Assembly: GCA_031288055.1 (NCBI GenBank)
Contig: JAITSD010000020.1
Location: 1-10,385 of the forward strand
Source: Candidatus Opitulatrix roisinitermitis
Lineage (GTDB): Bacteria > Actinomycetota > Actinomycetes > Actinomycetales > Bifidobacteriaceae
Direction of reading: 5' to 3'
Length of the DNA stretch: 10,385 bases
Part shown: positions 1-6,604 of the stretch, piece by piece
How the letters are laid out: every line of letters starts with the position of its first letter
How positions within the stretch are numbered: the first letter of the stretch is position 1
The notes under the pieces: model-generated
The model's database searches: none
Told to the model about the DNA's origin: nothing
The model's input: the letters and a program-made list of their open reading frames with translations, nothing else
Position numbers and translations under genes: made by a program

Positions 1-731
1 ATCCCACACAAAGTGTGGTTGATGAAGCTATAGCCAAAGACTGTGATTTAATAATTACTCATCATCCATTATTTTTTCAAGCTACACATAAAGTGGCAGC
101 GGAAAGTTTTCGAGGTCGAATAGTTAATAATTTGATAGAACATAAAATATCACTCTATTGTGGGCATACAAATGTTGATATATCAACTGATGGTGCTAGT
201 TTTACTTTGGCTAAAAAATTGGCTCTAAGAGATATAAGTTTTATTAGTAAAATAGATAATAAAAATTATGATAGTTATGATAATAACATAACTTCTGGCT
301 TAGGGGTGGTGGGAAACTTACCTAAACTTACAAAAATTAATCAGTTGGCTGATAAATTGAGCCAAGTAGTACCGCTTTTTAATCAGCCAATTAAATTAGC
401 TGGTGAGAAAAATATAAGTGTTAATAGAGTTGTTATAATTTCCGGTTCGGGTGATTTCATTTTGAATTCACAGATAGCTTTTGCTACTAACTTTTTGGCA
501 GCTGATGTTTTTATATCATCTGATTTGAGACATCATCCAGTTTTAGAGTTTAGACAAACTTTTCCGCAGGTTCAAGTTTTGGATATACCACATTTTTCTG
601 GAGAATATATTTGTTTGGAAAATATTCAAAAAAGACTTGCCAATAAGTTCAATTTAATAGGTGAATTATCTACTATTTCTACAGACCCCTATAAGCAGTT
701 ATATTTCTCGTCAAATAACGCATTAAAATAA
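1..731 (+). CDS. Nif3-family dinuclear metal-binding protein (GTP cyclohydrolase I type 2 / YbgI / YqfO-like), 5' end missing
   Basis: This is the C-terminal majority of a Nif3-family protein. The reading frame is open from base 3 with no start needed, so the gene begins upstream; the GTG at 15 is an internal Val in the usual (V/I)xDEAI context. The family's metal-ligand motifs are present: the His-His pair in ITHHPLFF (60-65), GHTNVD with His at 165-167 and Asp at 177-179, and a C-terminal IPHFSGE with His at 591-593 and Glu at 603-605. The SGSGDF glycine-rich turn (about 441-458) and a DLRHHPVLE segment (about 522-548) are also typical. No long PII-like insertion is visible, unlike Bacillus YqfO. 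Family members form toroidal hexamers with a two-metal site. Their physiological substrate is poorly settled, and the 'GTP cyclohydrolase' label in databases is weak. The protein is cytosolic. The stop is TAA at 729-731, with 39 bases before pnuC. Confidence 0.93.
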   Translation, partial: PTQSVVDEAIAKDCDLIITHHPLFFQATHKVAAESFRGRIVNNLIEHKISLYCGHTNVDISTDGASFTLAKKLALRDISFISKIDNKNYDSYDNNITSGLGVVGNLPKLTKINQLADKLSQVVPLFNQPIKLAGEKNISVNRVVIISGSGDFILNSQIAFATNFLAADVFISSDLRHHPVLEFRQTFPQVQVLDIPHFSGEYICLENIQKRLANKFNLIGELSTISTDPYKQLYFSSNNALK

Positions 732-770
732 GCCAGGATTAAATAGAAATAGGAGCTTAATATATAAATT

Positions 771-1475
771 ATGAGATTTGCCACAAAATTATTTACTAGT
801 CGAATATGGGATTATTTGTGGTTGTATATAGGAATAATCCTAATTTTATTTTTTTCTATTATTGATTTTACAACTTGGAATGTTTTATGGTTTACTTCAA
901 CTATAGGTTCAGTTTTAGGTTTAGTGATTGTTCAAGCTATGGCTAATTTAAAGGGTAAATTTGGTTCAGCCTTAGGTGTTTTAGGGGCGGTTCTAGATGG
1001 ATTTAATAATTATAATTATGGTATTATGGCACAAGTTTTATTAGTAATTTATACTGGTTTCACCTATATTGTAGGTTTTTTTACTTTACAAAAACGAATC
1101 AAAGTTAGCCAAACTAATATATCAAATTTAATAGTTAGTTTAACGGTTGGATTAATTGGTATAATGATTTTATATTTTTTTGGGACTGGACTTTTACCGG
1201 CTAATACACCTATTTATGTATTTGCCATTACGGTTTTGTCTTTTATAATTCAGGTTGTGGCTCAATATTTAATGATAAAGGGCAAAAGTTTAAGTTGGTT
1301 TTTGTGGACTGCGGCTAATATTTTAAATATTTTTGTATATGGCGAACTTTATTTTTTAAAATTAGAACCTATGGCGATTTTTTATTTAATTATGACGATT
1401 ATGTATTTATTAAATTCTATTAAAGCTATTTTTGTTTGGTATTCAGAAAGTGAAAAATTACATTATAGTGTATAA
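771..1475 (+). CDS. pnuC: PnuC-family nicotinamide riboside / nicotinamide mononucleotide transporter
   Basis: This 234-residue integral membrane protein has the PnuC length (about 230-250) and about seven or eight hydrophobic segments, roughly at residues 13-32, 38-58, 63-78, 83-105, 117-140, 147-167, 174-193 and 199-223. Family hallmarks are the glycine-rich GSVLGLVIVQAMANLKGK stretch (46-63) followed by a small-residue segment and a YNYGIMAQVLL turn (81-91). Also present is the conserved late pattern of Gln (Q161/Q165), then SWFLW (W176, W179) and N183, where the known PnuC structure places substrate-binding aromatic residues. PnuC proteins import a vitamin B3 riboside by facilitated diffusion, trapped by intracellular phosphorylation, for NAD salvage. 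No NadR-like kinase gene lies in this window. The ATG at 771 follows an AGGAG at 751-755, at a rather long spacing of 15 bases. The exact substrate (riboside or another vitamin, as for PnuT/PnuX relatives) cannot be fixed from sequence alone. Confidence 0.82.
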   Translation: MRFATKLFTSRIWDYLWLYIGIILILFFSIIDFTTWNVLWFTSTIGSVLGLVIVQAMANLKGKFGSALGVLGAVLDGFNNYNYGIMAQVLLVIYTGFTYIVGFFTLQKRIKVSQTNISNLIVSLTVGLIGIMILYFFGTGLLPANTPIYVFAITVLSFIIQVVAQYLMIKGKSLSWFLWTAANILNIFVYGELYFLKLEPMAIFYLIMTIMYLLNSIKAIFVWYSESEKLHYSV

Positions 1476-1482
1476 TTATATT

Positions 1483-1487
1483 GAAAG
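1483..1487 (+). promoter_or_regulatory. Ribosome binding site that decides the start of the PerM-family gene
   Basis: GAAAG lies 8 bases before the ATG at 1496. The only in-frame alternative upstream is a TTG at 1481, which would overlap this motif and has no Shine-Dalgarno sequence of its own. The ATG is therefore preferred. Confidence 0.5.
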
Positions 1488-1495
1488 TTGATTTT

Positions 1496-2566
1496 ATGTT
1501 GAATGAAAAAAGTATTTTTAAATTTTGGTTAACTGGCGTTCTATTCGTTATAGGTGTCTATTTGGTTTTTATAGCTGCTACTCCAATTATTATGATTTTA
1601 ACAGCGGCATTTTTAGCTCTTTTATTGAATAGGCCAACTGACTTTTTAACTCGTTATTTAAAATACAAATCTTTGGCTTTATTATTGGTTTTCGTAATTG
1701 TTATAGCTGTTATTTCCTTATTATTTATCACGGTTATACCTATTTTTATTGATGGTATTAATGTTTTTTCTAGTACTTTGCCCTCAACCTTACAGCAGCT
1801 TAGAGGTTCAACTGAGCCTTTATATAACTTTTTAATAGATCACGATTTGCAAAGTGTTTTTTTTCAGGGTGTTGATATTTTGAAAGAACAATTTAGTAAT
1901 TTTGCTATAGGTTTTTTATCAGGATTTTCCACCGCAGCTATGGCTATAGTTAACACATTTTTAATTTTAGTTATGATAGCATTTTTTGTTTTAGAAGGCC
2001 CTATATGGATTGATAAATATTTTAAATGGATTTATTTAGATGATGATAAAAGACAGTATCATCGTAGAATATTTAAACGACTTTATTTTGGCGTGACCGG
2101 GTATATAACAGCTTCATTTATAATAGCTTGCATTATGACGATATTGGCTGTTTTAGGTTTACTTATAATAGGTTCAATTATGGGTTTGTCATCCTCATTA
2201 GTTTGGCCAATTGGCTTAGTGATTTTTGTAACTTCATTTATTCCTATGTTTGGGGGTTTAGTCGGCGGTGTTTTAGCTTTTGTTTTAATTGGTTTATATA
2301 ATCCTTTAGCAGCCTTAATATATATTATTTATCTTTTTGTTTATCAACAAATTATTAATAATATAGCAATGCCTAAAATATTTGCTAAATATATTAATAT
2401 TTCGCCTCTAATGGTTCTAATAAGTATGGTTTTAGGAACATATTTAGGCGGAGTTTTAGGTATGTTAATTGCTATTCCTACTGCTGCTTGTATTCAAATT
2501 ATTGCTCAGGAATTTTTTAATTGGAGAGCTTTTCGTGACAAAGATACAAAATCTAAAATTAAATAA
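1496..2566 (+). CDS. PerM / AI-2E transporter family membrane protein
   Basis: From the ATG at 1496 this is a 356-residue protein, a normal length for the PerM/AI-2E exporter family (formerly UPF0118). The layout is typical. Two N-terminal membrane segments (about 9-28 and 30-45) are followed by a third (about 58-83), then a soluble region (about 85-145) containing the amphipathic helices. The C-terminal membrane block has the family's conserved sequences: FIPMFGGLVGG (248-258), YQQIINNIAMPKIF (283-296), and a PLMVLISMVLGTYLGGVLG segment followed by AIPTAA (about 304-331). Members have been linked to autoinducer-2 export, Na+/H+ exchange and other roles; the substrate here is unknown. The last 32 bases overlap the next gene in another frame. 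The gene starts 20 bases after pnuC, so the two are probably co-transcribed. Confidence 0.88.
   Translation: MLNEKSIFKFWLTGVLFVIGVYLVFIAATPIIMILTAAFLALLLNRPTDFLTRYLKYKSLALLLVFVIVIAVISLLFITVIPIFIDGINVFSSTLPSTLQQLRGSTEPLYNFLIDHDLQSVFFQGVDILKEQFSNFAIGFLSGFSTAAMAIVNTFLILVMIAFFVLEGPIWIDKYFKWIYLDDDKRQYHRRIFKRLYFGVTGYITASFIIACIMTILAVLGLLIIGSIMGLSSSLVWPIGLVIFVTSFIPMFGGLVGGVLAFVLIGLYNPLAALIYIIYLFVYQQIINNIAMPKIFAKYINISPLMVLISMVLGTYLGGVLGMLIAIPTAACIQIIAQEFFNWRAFRDKDTKSKIK
2523..2528 (+). promoter_or_regulatory. Ribosome binding site inside the PerM-family gene, deciding the start of the next gene
   Basis: GGAGAG stands 6 bases before the GTG at 2535, within the 3' end of the PerM-family gene. It is one of the best Shine-Dalgarno matches in the window. 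It argues for GTG 2535 over the ATG at 2469, whose translation would begin with a leucine-rich run that is only the other frame of the PerM membrane segments. Confidence 0.6.
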
Positions 2567-2993
2567 ATCTAATTATCATAATCGTCGTTTAAATCAACCC
2601 ATAATTTTTCGTAATCGTTTTGATTTAGTGGTTCAAGATGTTATTATTGATTTCAATTATCAAAATACAAGGCAGCTAGTTATTGATAGGACAAATAAAA
2701 AGGGCAACAAAGGTAAAGTTTTTAGTAAGAATAAATTAAATGCTATTCATAGGCAAATTAACCAATCGAAAAGACCTTTACCTAATATAATTATTCAAGA
2801 TATTCCTAATTTACCAGTCGGTGATTTAGATATACCATATTTTACAATAGAAATTAGACGCCACAAAGCCAATTTAACTTTTTATCGTTTGCCAATTTTG
2901 CGTACCTTTACAACTTATAAACAGTTATATAATTTAGTTAATAATGCTATACTTGAACTATATAAGATAACAAATAAATTCTATGAAAAATAG
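2535..2993 (+). CDS. Hypothetical basic protein, 152 residues, function unknown
   Basis: I do not recognise this protein. Starting at GTG 2535 it has 152 residues, is rich in Asn, Lys, Arg and Ile, and has a clearly basic N-terminal half (RR at 17-18, RNR at 26-28, and a KKGNKGK cluster at 55-61). No membrane segment or signal peptide is seen, so it is probably cytosolic. A hydrophobic and charged core (LVVQDVIIDFNYQ at 31-43, then DLDIPYFTIEIRRHKANLTF at 97-116) suggests beta strands. The C-terminus (about 127-150) looks like one amphipathic helix. The start overlaps the preceding gene by 32 bases and has its own Shine-Dalgarno, so it is probably translationally coupled. Base composition matches the neighbours and the frame stays open for 459 bases in AT-rich DNA, which supports a real gene. 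It could be a fast-evolving, lineage-restricted protein or a diverged member of a known actinobacterial family. Confidence 0.72.
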   Translation: MTKIQNLKLNKSNYHNRRLNQPIIFRNRFDLVVQDVIIDFNYQNTRQLVIDRTNKKGNKGKVFSKNKLNAIHRQINQSKRPLPNIIIQDIPNLPVGDLDIPYFTIEIRRHKANLTFYRLPILRTFTTYKQLYNLVNNAILELYKITNKFYEK

Positions 2994-3020
2994 GTCTAAA
3001 ACAGATGCGTAAATTAGATA

Positions 3021-3028
3021 AGAAAGAG
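3021..3028 (+). promoter_or_regulatory. Ribosome binding site for pgi
   Basis: AGAAAGAG lies 6 bases before the ATG at 3035, in the 41-base gap after the hypothetical gene. It supports the chosen start. No clear terminator or strong promoter accompanies it. Confidence 0.5.
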
Positions 3029-3034
3029 TGAAAT

Positions 3035-4702
3035 ATGAAAAAATTAGTGGATATAACTCAAACTAGCCAGTGGTCAAAATTGCAACAACATTTTGATTTA
3101 TTAACCCAAGGTTTGTCGCTGCGTGAGATGTTTTCTAAAAACCCTAATAGAGCTAAAGAGTTTTCGTATCAGTTAGGTGATTTATATATTGATTTATCTA
3201 AAAATCTTATAACCGACCAAACAATTAGTCTTTTGGTTGATTTAGCCAAAGCGGCTAATTTGCCAGATGCGATACACTCTCAGTTCTTTGGTGATCATAT
3301 CAATGTGACTGAGGATAGAGCTGTTTTACATACTGCTTTAAGACGCGATAAGGCTGATATCTTAGAAGTTGATGGGCAAAATGTGGTGGCTGATGTTAGA
3401 GAAGTTTTATTCAAAATGTATGAATTTGCTGATAAAGTTCGTTCGGGACAGCGGTTAGGTGTGACTGGTAAACCTATTAAAACAGTGGTTAATATAGGTA
3501 TAGGCGGTTCTGATTTAGGGCCTGTGATGGTTTATGAAGCTTTGAAGCCTTTTGTTGATGCGGGAATTGAAGCTTATTTTGTATCAAATATTGATCCATC
3601 AGATTTTTGGGAAAAATGCCATAATTTAGATCCTGAAACAAGTCTTTTTATAATATGCTCTAAAACTTTCACTACCACAGAAACTTTAACCAATGCTCGT
3701 TTGGCTAAAAATTGGTTTTTAGAACAATTAGAAAAAAGAGGCGTAGATAATAAAATTGAAGCTGTTAAAAAACACTTTGTGGCGGTTTCCACGGCTTTAG
3801 ATAAAGTGGCTGATTTTGGCATAGATCCTAAAAATGCTTTCGGGTTTTGGAATTGGGTTGGTGGTCGCTATTCAGTAGATTCAGCTGTCGGTTTGTCTTT
3901 AGTTTTAACTATTGGACCTAAAAATTTTGAAGATTTTTTGTTAGGTTTTAGGCAGGTTGATAACTATTTTTATAATACTAAATTAGAGAATAATGTGGTT
4001 TGTATAATGGCTATGTTAAATATATGGTATGTTAATTTTTTTGGAGCTAATACGCATGCCGTTTTACCTTATTGTCAATATTTACATCGTTTTCCGGCTT
4101 ATTTGCAACAACTAACTATGGAGTCTAATGGCAAAAGTGTTCGTTGGGACGGTACGCCTGTTACTACTCAAACCGGTGAGATTTTTTGGGGTGAGCCGGG
4201 CACTAATGGCCAGCACGCTTTTTATCAATTAATTCATCAGGGTACGCGTCTAGTTCCTAGTGATTTTATAACAGTGGTTAATCCACCTTACATTTTAAAA
4301 GATGGGCAACAAGATGTTCATGAATTATTTTTAGCTAATTTTTTTGCTCAAACCAAAGCCTTGGCTTTTGGCAAAACTATTGATGAAGTTAGAGCCGAGG
4401 GAACGCCTGAGTCTATTGTGTCAGCTAGAGTTTTCACTGGTAATAGGCCATCAACTTCTATTATGGCAGCAAATTTGACACCAGCTTTTGTTGGTTCTTT
4501 AATAGCTCTATATGAGCAAATAACTTTTGTACAAGGTATTATTTGGGGAGTTGATTCATTTGATCAATGGGGCGTGGAATTAGGCAAACAATTAGCTAAA
4601 CAAATTGAACCTGCTATTGTTAAAGATGATATAGCTTTAGCTTCACAAGATTCTTCAACTAAAAATCTAATAAATTATTATAGAGCTCATCGTGATAAAT
4701 AA
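3035..4702 (+). CDS. pgi: Glucose-6-phosphate isomerase
   Basis: Pgi interconverts glucose 6-phosphate and fructose 6-phosphate in the cytosol. In bifidobacteria-like metabolism it serves the exchange between fructose 6-phosphate and the glucose phosphates that feed UDP-glucose. At 555 residues it has the size of the long (E. coli/actinobacterial) form. Both family signatures are intact: NWVGGRYSVDSAVG (273-286) and GVDSFDQWGVELGK (505-518). The phosphate-binding GIGGSDLGP (155-163), the SKTFTTTET segment (209-217), and the catalytic Glu in TMESNGKSVRWDG (E363), His in GTNGQHAF (H394) and Lys K518 are all visible and spaced as in the E. coli enzyme. The stop codon overlaps the next gene by 11 bases, and the next product also acts on the hexose phosphate/UDP-glucose branch. 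No phosphoglucomutase, the missing step between them, lies in this window. Confidence 0.98.
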   Translation: MKKLVDITQTSQWSKLQQHFDLLTQGLSLREMFSKNPNRAKEFSYQLGDLYIDLSKNLITDQTISLLVDLAKAANLPDAIHSQFFGDHINVTEDRAVLHTALRRDKADILEVDGQNVVADVREVLFKMYEFADKVRSGQRLGVTGKPIKTVVNIGIGGSDLGPVMVYEALKPFVDAGIEAYFVSNIDPSDFWEKCHNLDPETSLFIICSKTFTTTETLTNARLAKNWFLEQLEKRGVDNKIEAVKKHFVAVSTALDKVADFGIDPKNAFGFWNWVGGRYSVDSAVGLSLVLTIGPKNFEDFLLGFRQVDNYFYNTKLENNVVCIMAMLNIWYVNFFGANTHAVLPYCQYLHRFPAYLQQLTMESNGKSVRWDGTPVTTQTGEIFWGEPGTNGQHAFYQLIHQGTRLVPSDFITVVNPPYILKDGQQDVHELFLANFFAQTKALAFGKTIDEVRAEGTPESIVSARVFTGNRPSTSIMAANLTPAFVGSLIALYEQITFVQGIIWGVDSFDQWGVELGKQLAKQIEPAIVKDDIALASQDSSTKNLINYYRAHRDK

Positions 4703-5804
4703 TCAAACTGCGTCTTATGACTTAGCTAAAGTGACTTGCCAAGAAAAAATGGCTCAAGCAGGAATTGATGATTTACATATTTCTATTTTTGGAAAATATT
4801 TTGATAAATTGTTTACTAGTCCAGATGTTGGTTATATTAGGGAAAAAAATATACAGCCGGTTAAAAATATAGATAATTATAATGATTTATCTAACGAGGC
4901 CTCTCAGACAGAAATTGACCAAACGGTTATAATTAAATTGAATGGTGGTTTAGCCACCACTATGGGTTTAGAAAAAGCTAAGGTGTTATTACCTTTAAAA
5001 GATAATAGGAATTTTTTAGATTATATTGTATCCGACGCTGTTAATATGCCTTTAATTTTTATGACATCATTTAGAACTTCAGCTGATACTTTAGAATATT
5101 TAAAAAAATATCCGGCTTTAAAAAAATCTGGTTTACCTTTGGATTTTAAGCAGTCTAAAGAGCCTAAAATTGATGTCGAGACCTTTTATCCAGTGGATAA
5201 CGCAACTGACCCAAGTTTAGAATGGTGTCCGCCAGGACATGGAGATATATTTGTTTCTATGTTAACTAGTGGTATTTTAGATGGATTACTAAATAAAAAT
5301 ATTCATTACGCTTTTATTTCTAATTCGGATAATTTAGCAGCCATTTTTGATAAAAAGATTTTGAAATATTTTATTGACAATCAATTATCGTTTTTATCAG
5401 AAGTTACTAAAAAAACTCCAGACGATGTTAAAGGCGGACATATTGTTAAAACTGATAAAGGCTTGATTTTGCGAGAGTTTTCTCAAATTAGTCCTCAGGA
5501 TGAGGCTCAAGCTCTTGATACTAAAAGGCATCCTTTTGTTAATACTAATAGCATTTGGGTAAACCTAGATGATCTGAAAACTGTTTTACAAGTTGATGAC
5601 GGGTATTTGGACTTGCCATTAATCAAAAATATTAAAACCTTAAATCCGAGAGATAAAAGTACAAAAAAAATAATTCAATTAGAAACAGCTATGGGAGCCG
5701 GTATAGGAGCTTTTACATCAACGGCTCTATTAGCTACACCTAGAAGTCGTTTTTTACCAGTTAAAAATTATGATGATTTAGATAGATTATTGGCGGTGTT
5801 ATGA
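4692..5804 (+). CDS. UTP--glucose-1-phosphate uridylyltransferase, UGP2 type, lacking the C-terminal beta-helix domain
   Basis: This enzyme makes UDP-glucose from glucose 1-phosphate and UTP, and belongs to the eukaryotic-like UGP2/UgpA family also used by bifidobacteria, not the GalU family. Core motifs run in the expected order: IIKLNGGLATTMG (80-92, nucleotide loop), LDFKQSKEPKID (150-161), EWCPPGHGD (177-185), YAFISNSDNL (206-215), KGGHIVKTDKG (247-257), FVNTNSIW (282-289), and LPLIKN with QLETAMG (308-313, 329-335). Two things are odd. The loop normally reads LNGGLGT, but the second-block Gly is Ala here (A88, codon GCC at 4953-4955). The protein ends at 370 residues shortly after RFLPVKNYDDL, about 100 residues short of typical members (roughly 450-510), so the C-terminal left-handed beta-helix is missing. 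There is no frameshift remnant, because tpiA begins at once by an ATGA overlap. The GTG start at 4692 overlaps pgi and has a weak AGAG before it; an ATG at 4749 (residue 20) is a less likely alternative, since the frame before it already aligns with the family N-terminus. Confidence 0.9.
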   Translation: MINNQTASYDLAKVTCQEKMAQAGIDDLHISIFGKYFDKLFTSPDVGYIREKNIQPVKNIDNYNDLSNEASQTEIDQTVIIKLNGGLATTMGLEKAKVLLPLKDNRNFLDYIVSDAVNMPLIFMTSFRTSADTLEYLKKYPALKKSGLPLDFKQSKEPKIDVETFYPVDNATDPSLEWCPPGHGDIFVSMLTSGILDGLLNKNIHYAFISNSDNLAAIFDKKILKYFIDNQLSFLSEVTKKTPDDVKGGHIVKTDKGLILREFSQISPQDEAQALDTKRHPFVNTNSIWVNLDDLKTVLQVDDGYLDLPLIKNIKTLNPRDKSTKKIIQLETAMGAGIGAFTSTALLATPRSRFLPVKNYDDLDRLLAVL

Positions 5805-6604
5805 CAAGAAAGCCTTTAATAGTTGGTAACTGGAAAATGAATAAAGATCATTTGGAATCTTTAACTTATTTGCAAAAATTATATTGGATTTTACAAGATA
5901 AGAACTTTGATTTTACAAAAGTTGATTTATGTATTTTACCACCTTTTACATCTATTAGATCTATACAACTATTAGCTGATACTGATAATATACCTATTTT
6001 ATATGGTGCTCAAGATGTAGCAGATTCTTTAGATGGACCTTATACAGGGGACATATCAGCATCTTTTTTAAAAAAATTAGGTTGTGCTTTTACACTAGTT
6101 GGACATTCGGAACGGCGTAGATATCATGACGAAACGGTTAAAACCATTATTGGCAAGTTGAGAATGTCTTTGGAGCAGTCAATTACGCCAATTTTATGCG
6201 TGGGGAGTGTTAATGCTGATGACGATTCAGCCATAGATCAACAAATTGATTATGCTCTTATGCAAGTTTCAAAGGCTCTATCTCAATTAGAAAATTATAG
6301 TTTAAACAATTTAGTAATTGCTTATGAACCAGTTTCGGCTATTGGTACAGGTCAGACAATTGAATTATCTGATATAGATATTATGACAACTTCTATTCGA
6401 AATTGCGTGGAATATCAGGGTAATAAAAAAAGTGCTGATTCTGTCAGAATACTTTATGGTGGATCTGTAGATGCAACTAATGCTCAATTAATTTTACAAC
6501 TAGATAGCATTGATGGTTTATTAGTGGGTGGTGCTTCATTAGATTATAATGAATTTGCGCGTATAGGTCTTTTAGCAGCTAAAGGCGTGGTTTATGACAA
6601 TTAG
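5801..6604 (+). CDS. tpiA: Triosephosphate isomerase
   Basis: TpiA interconverts dihydroxyacetone phosphate and glyceraldehyde 3-phosphate. It has 267 residues, the length usual in bifidobacteria and slightly above the common 250. Catalytic residues are in place: N10 and K12 in GNWKMN, H102 in VGHSERRRYH, and E176 in AYEPVSAIGTG. The phosphate-binding loops ILYGGSVD (217-224) and LLVGGASLD (240-248) are intact, as is YTGDIS (81-86). The notable departure is S179 (TCG, 6335-6337), where the loop-6 N-terminal hinge is almost always PVW; a one-base change from TGG would explain it. The start ATG overlaps the stop of the uridylyltransferase gene (ATGA), with GGCGG 4 bases upstream, which indicates translational coupling. 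The 3' end overlaps the next gene by 11 bases. The rest of lower glycolysis (gap, pgk) is not in the window, unlike the common gap-pgk-tpi cluster of actinobacteria. Confidence 0.97.
   Translation: MTRKPLIVGNWKMNKDHLESLTYLQKLYWILQDKNFDFTKVDLCILPPFTSIRSIQLLADTDNIPILYGAQDVADSLDGPYTGDISASFLKKLGCAFTLVGHSERRRYHDETVKTIIGKLRMSLEQSITPILCVGSVNADDDSAIDQQIDYALMQVSKALSQLENYSLNNLVIAYEPVSAIGTGQTIELSDIDIMTTSIRNCVEYQGNKKSADSVRILYGGSVDATNAQLILQLDSIDGLLVGGASLDYNEFARIGLLAAKGVVYDN

Noticed and set aside
732..770. Possible promoter, terminator or riboswitch ahead of pnuC
   Set aside because: Only 39 bases are free; I see a Shine-Dalgarno but no stem-loop with a T-run and no room for a riboswitch fold.
1481..1495. 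TTG start for the PerM-family gene
   Set aside because: It has no Shine-Dalgarno upstream; GAAAG at 1483-1487 is well placed for the ATG at 1496.
2469..2534. ATG-started N-terminal extension of the hypothetical basic protein
   Set aside because: The extra 22 residues are a leucine-rich out-of-frame reading of the PerM membrane segment, and the strong Shine-Dalgarno is placed for GTG 2535.
2953..2980. Possible promoter with TTGAAC at 2953-2958 and TAAATT at 2975-2980
   Set aside because: The spacing of 16 is acceptable, but such matches are frequent in DNA of this composition and it lies inside the hypothetical gene.
2983..3031. Two tiny reading frames before pgi (ATG at 2983, nine codons; ATG at 3005, eight codons), considered as leader peptides
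   Set aside because: Short frames like these arise by chance in AT-rich DNA, and there is no attenuator-like hairpin or codon bias to support regulation.
3574..3822. Open reading frame of 82 codons on the minus strand
   Set aside because: It lies wholly within pgi, whose protein is clearly conserved, and its translation resembles no family; it is a shadow of the coding strand.
4943..4959. Six-base-pair hairpin considered as a transcription terminator
   Set aside because: It is inside the coding region of the uridylyltransferase, encodes the nucleotide loop, and has no T-run after it.
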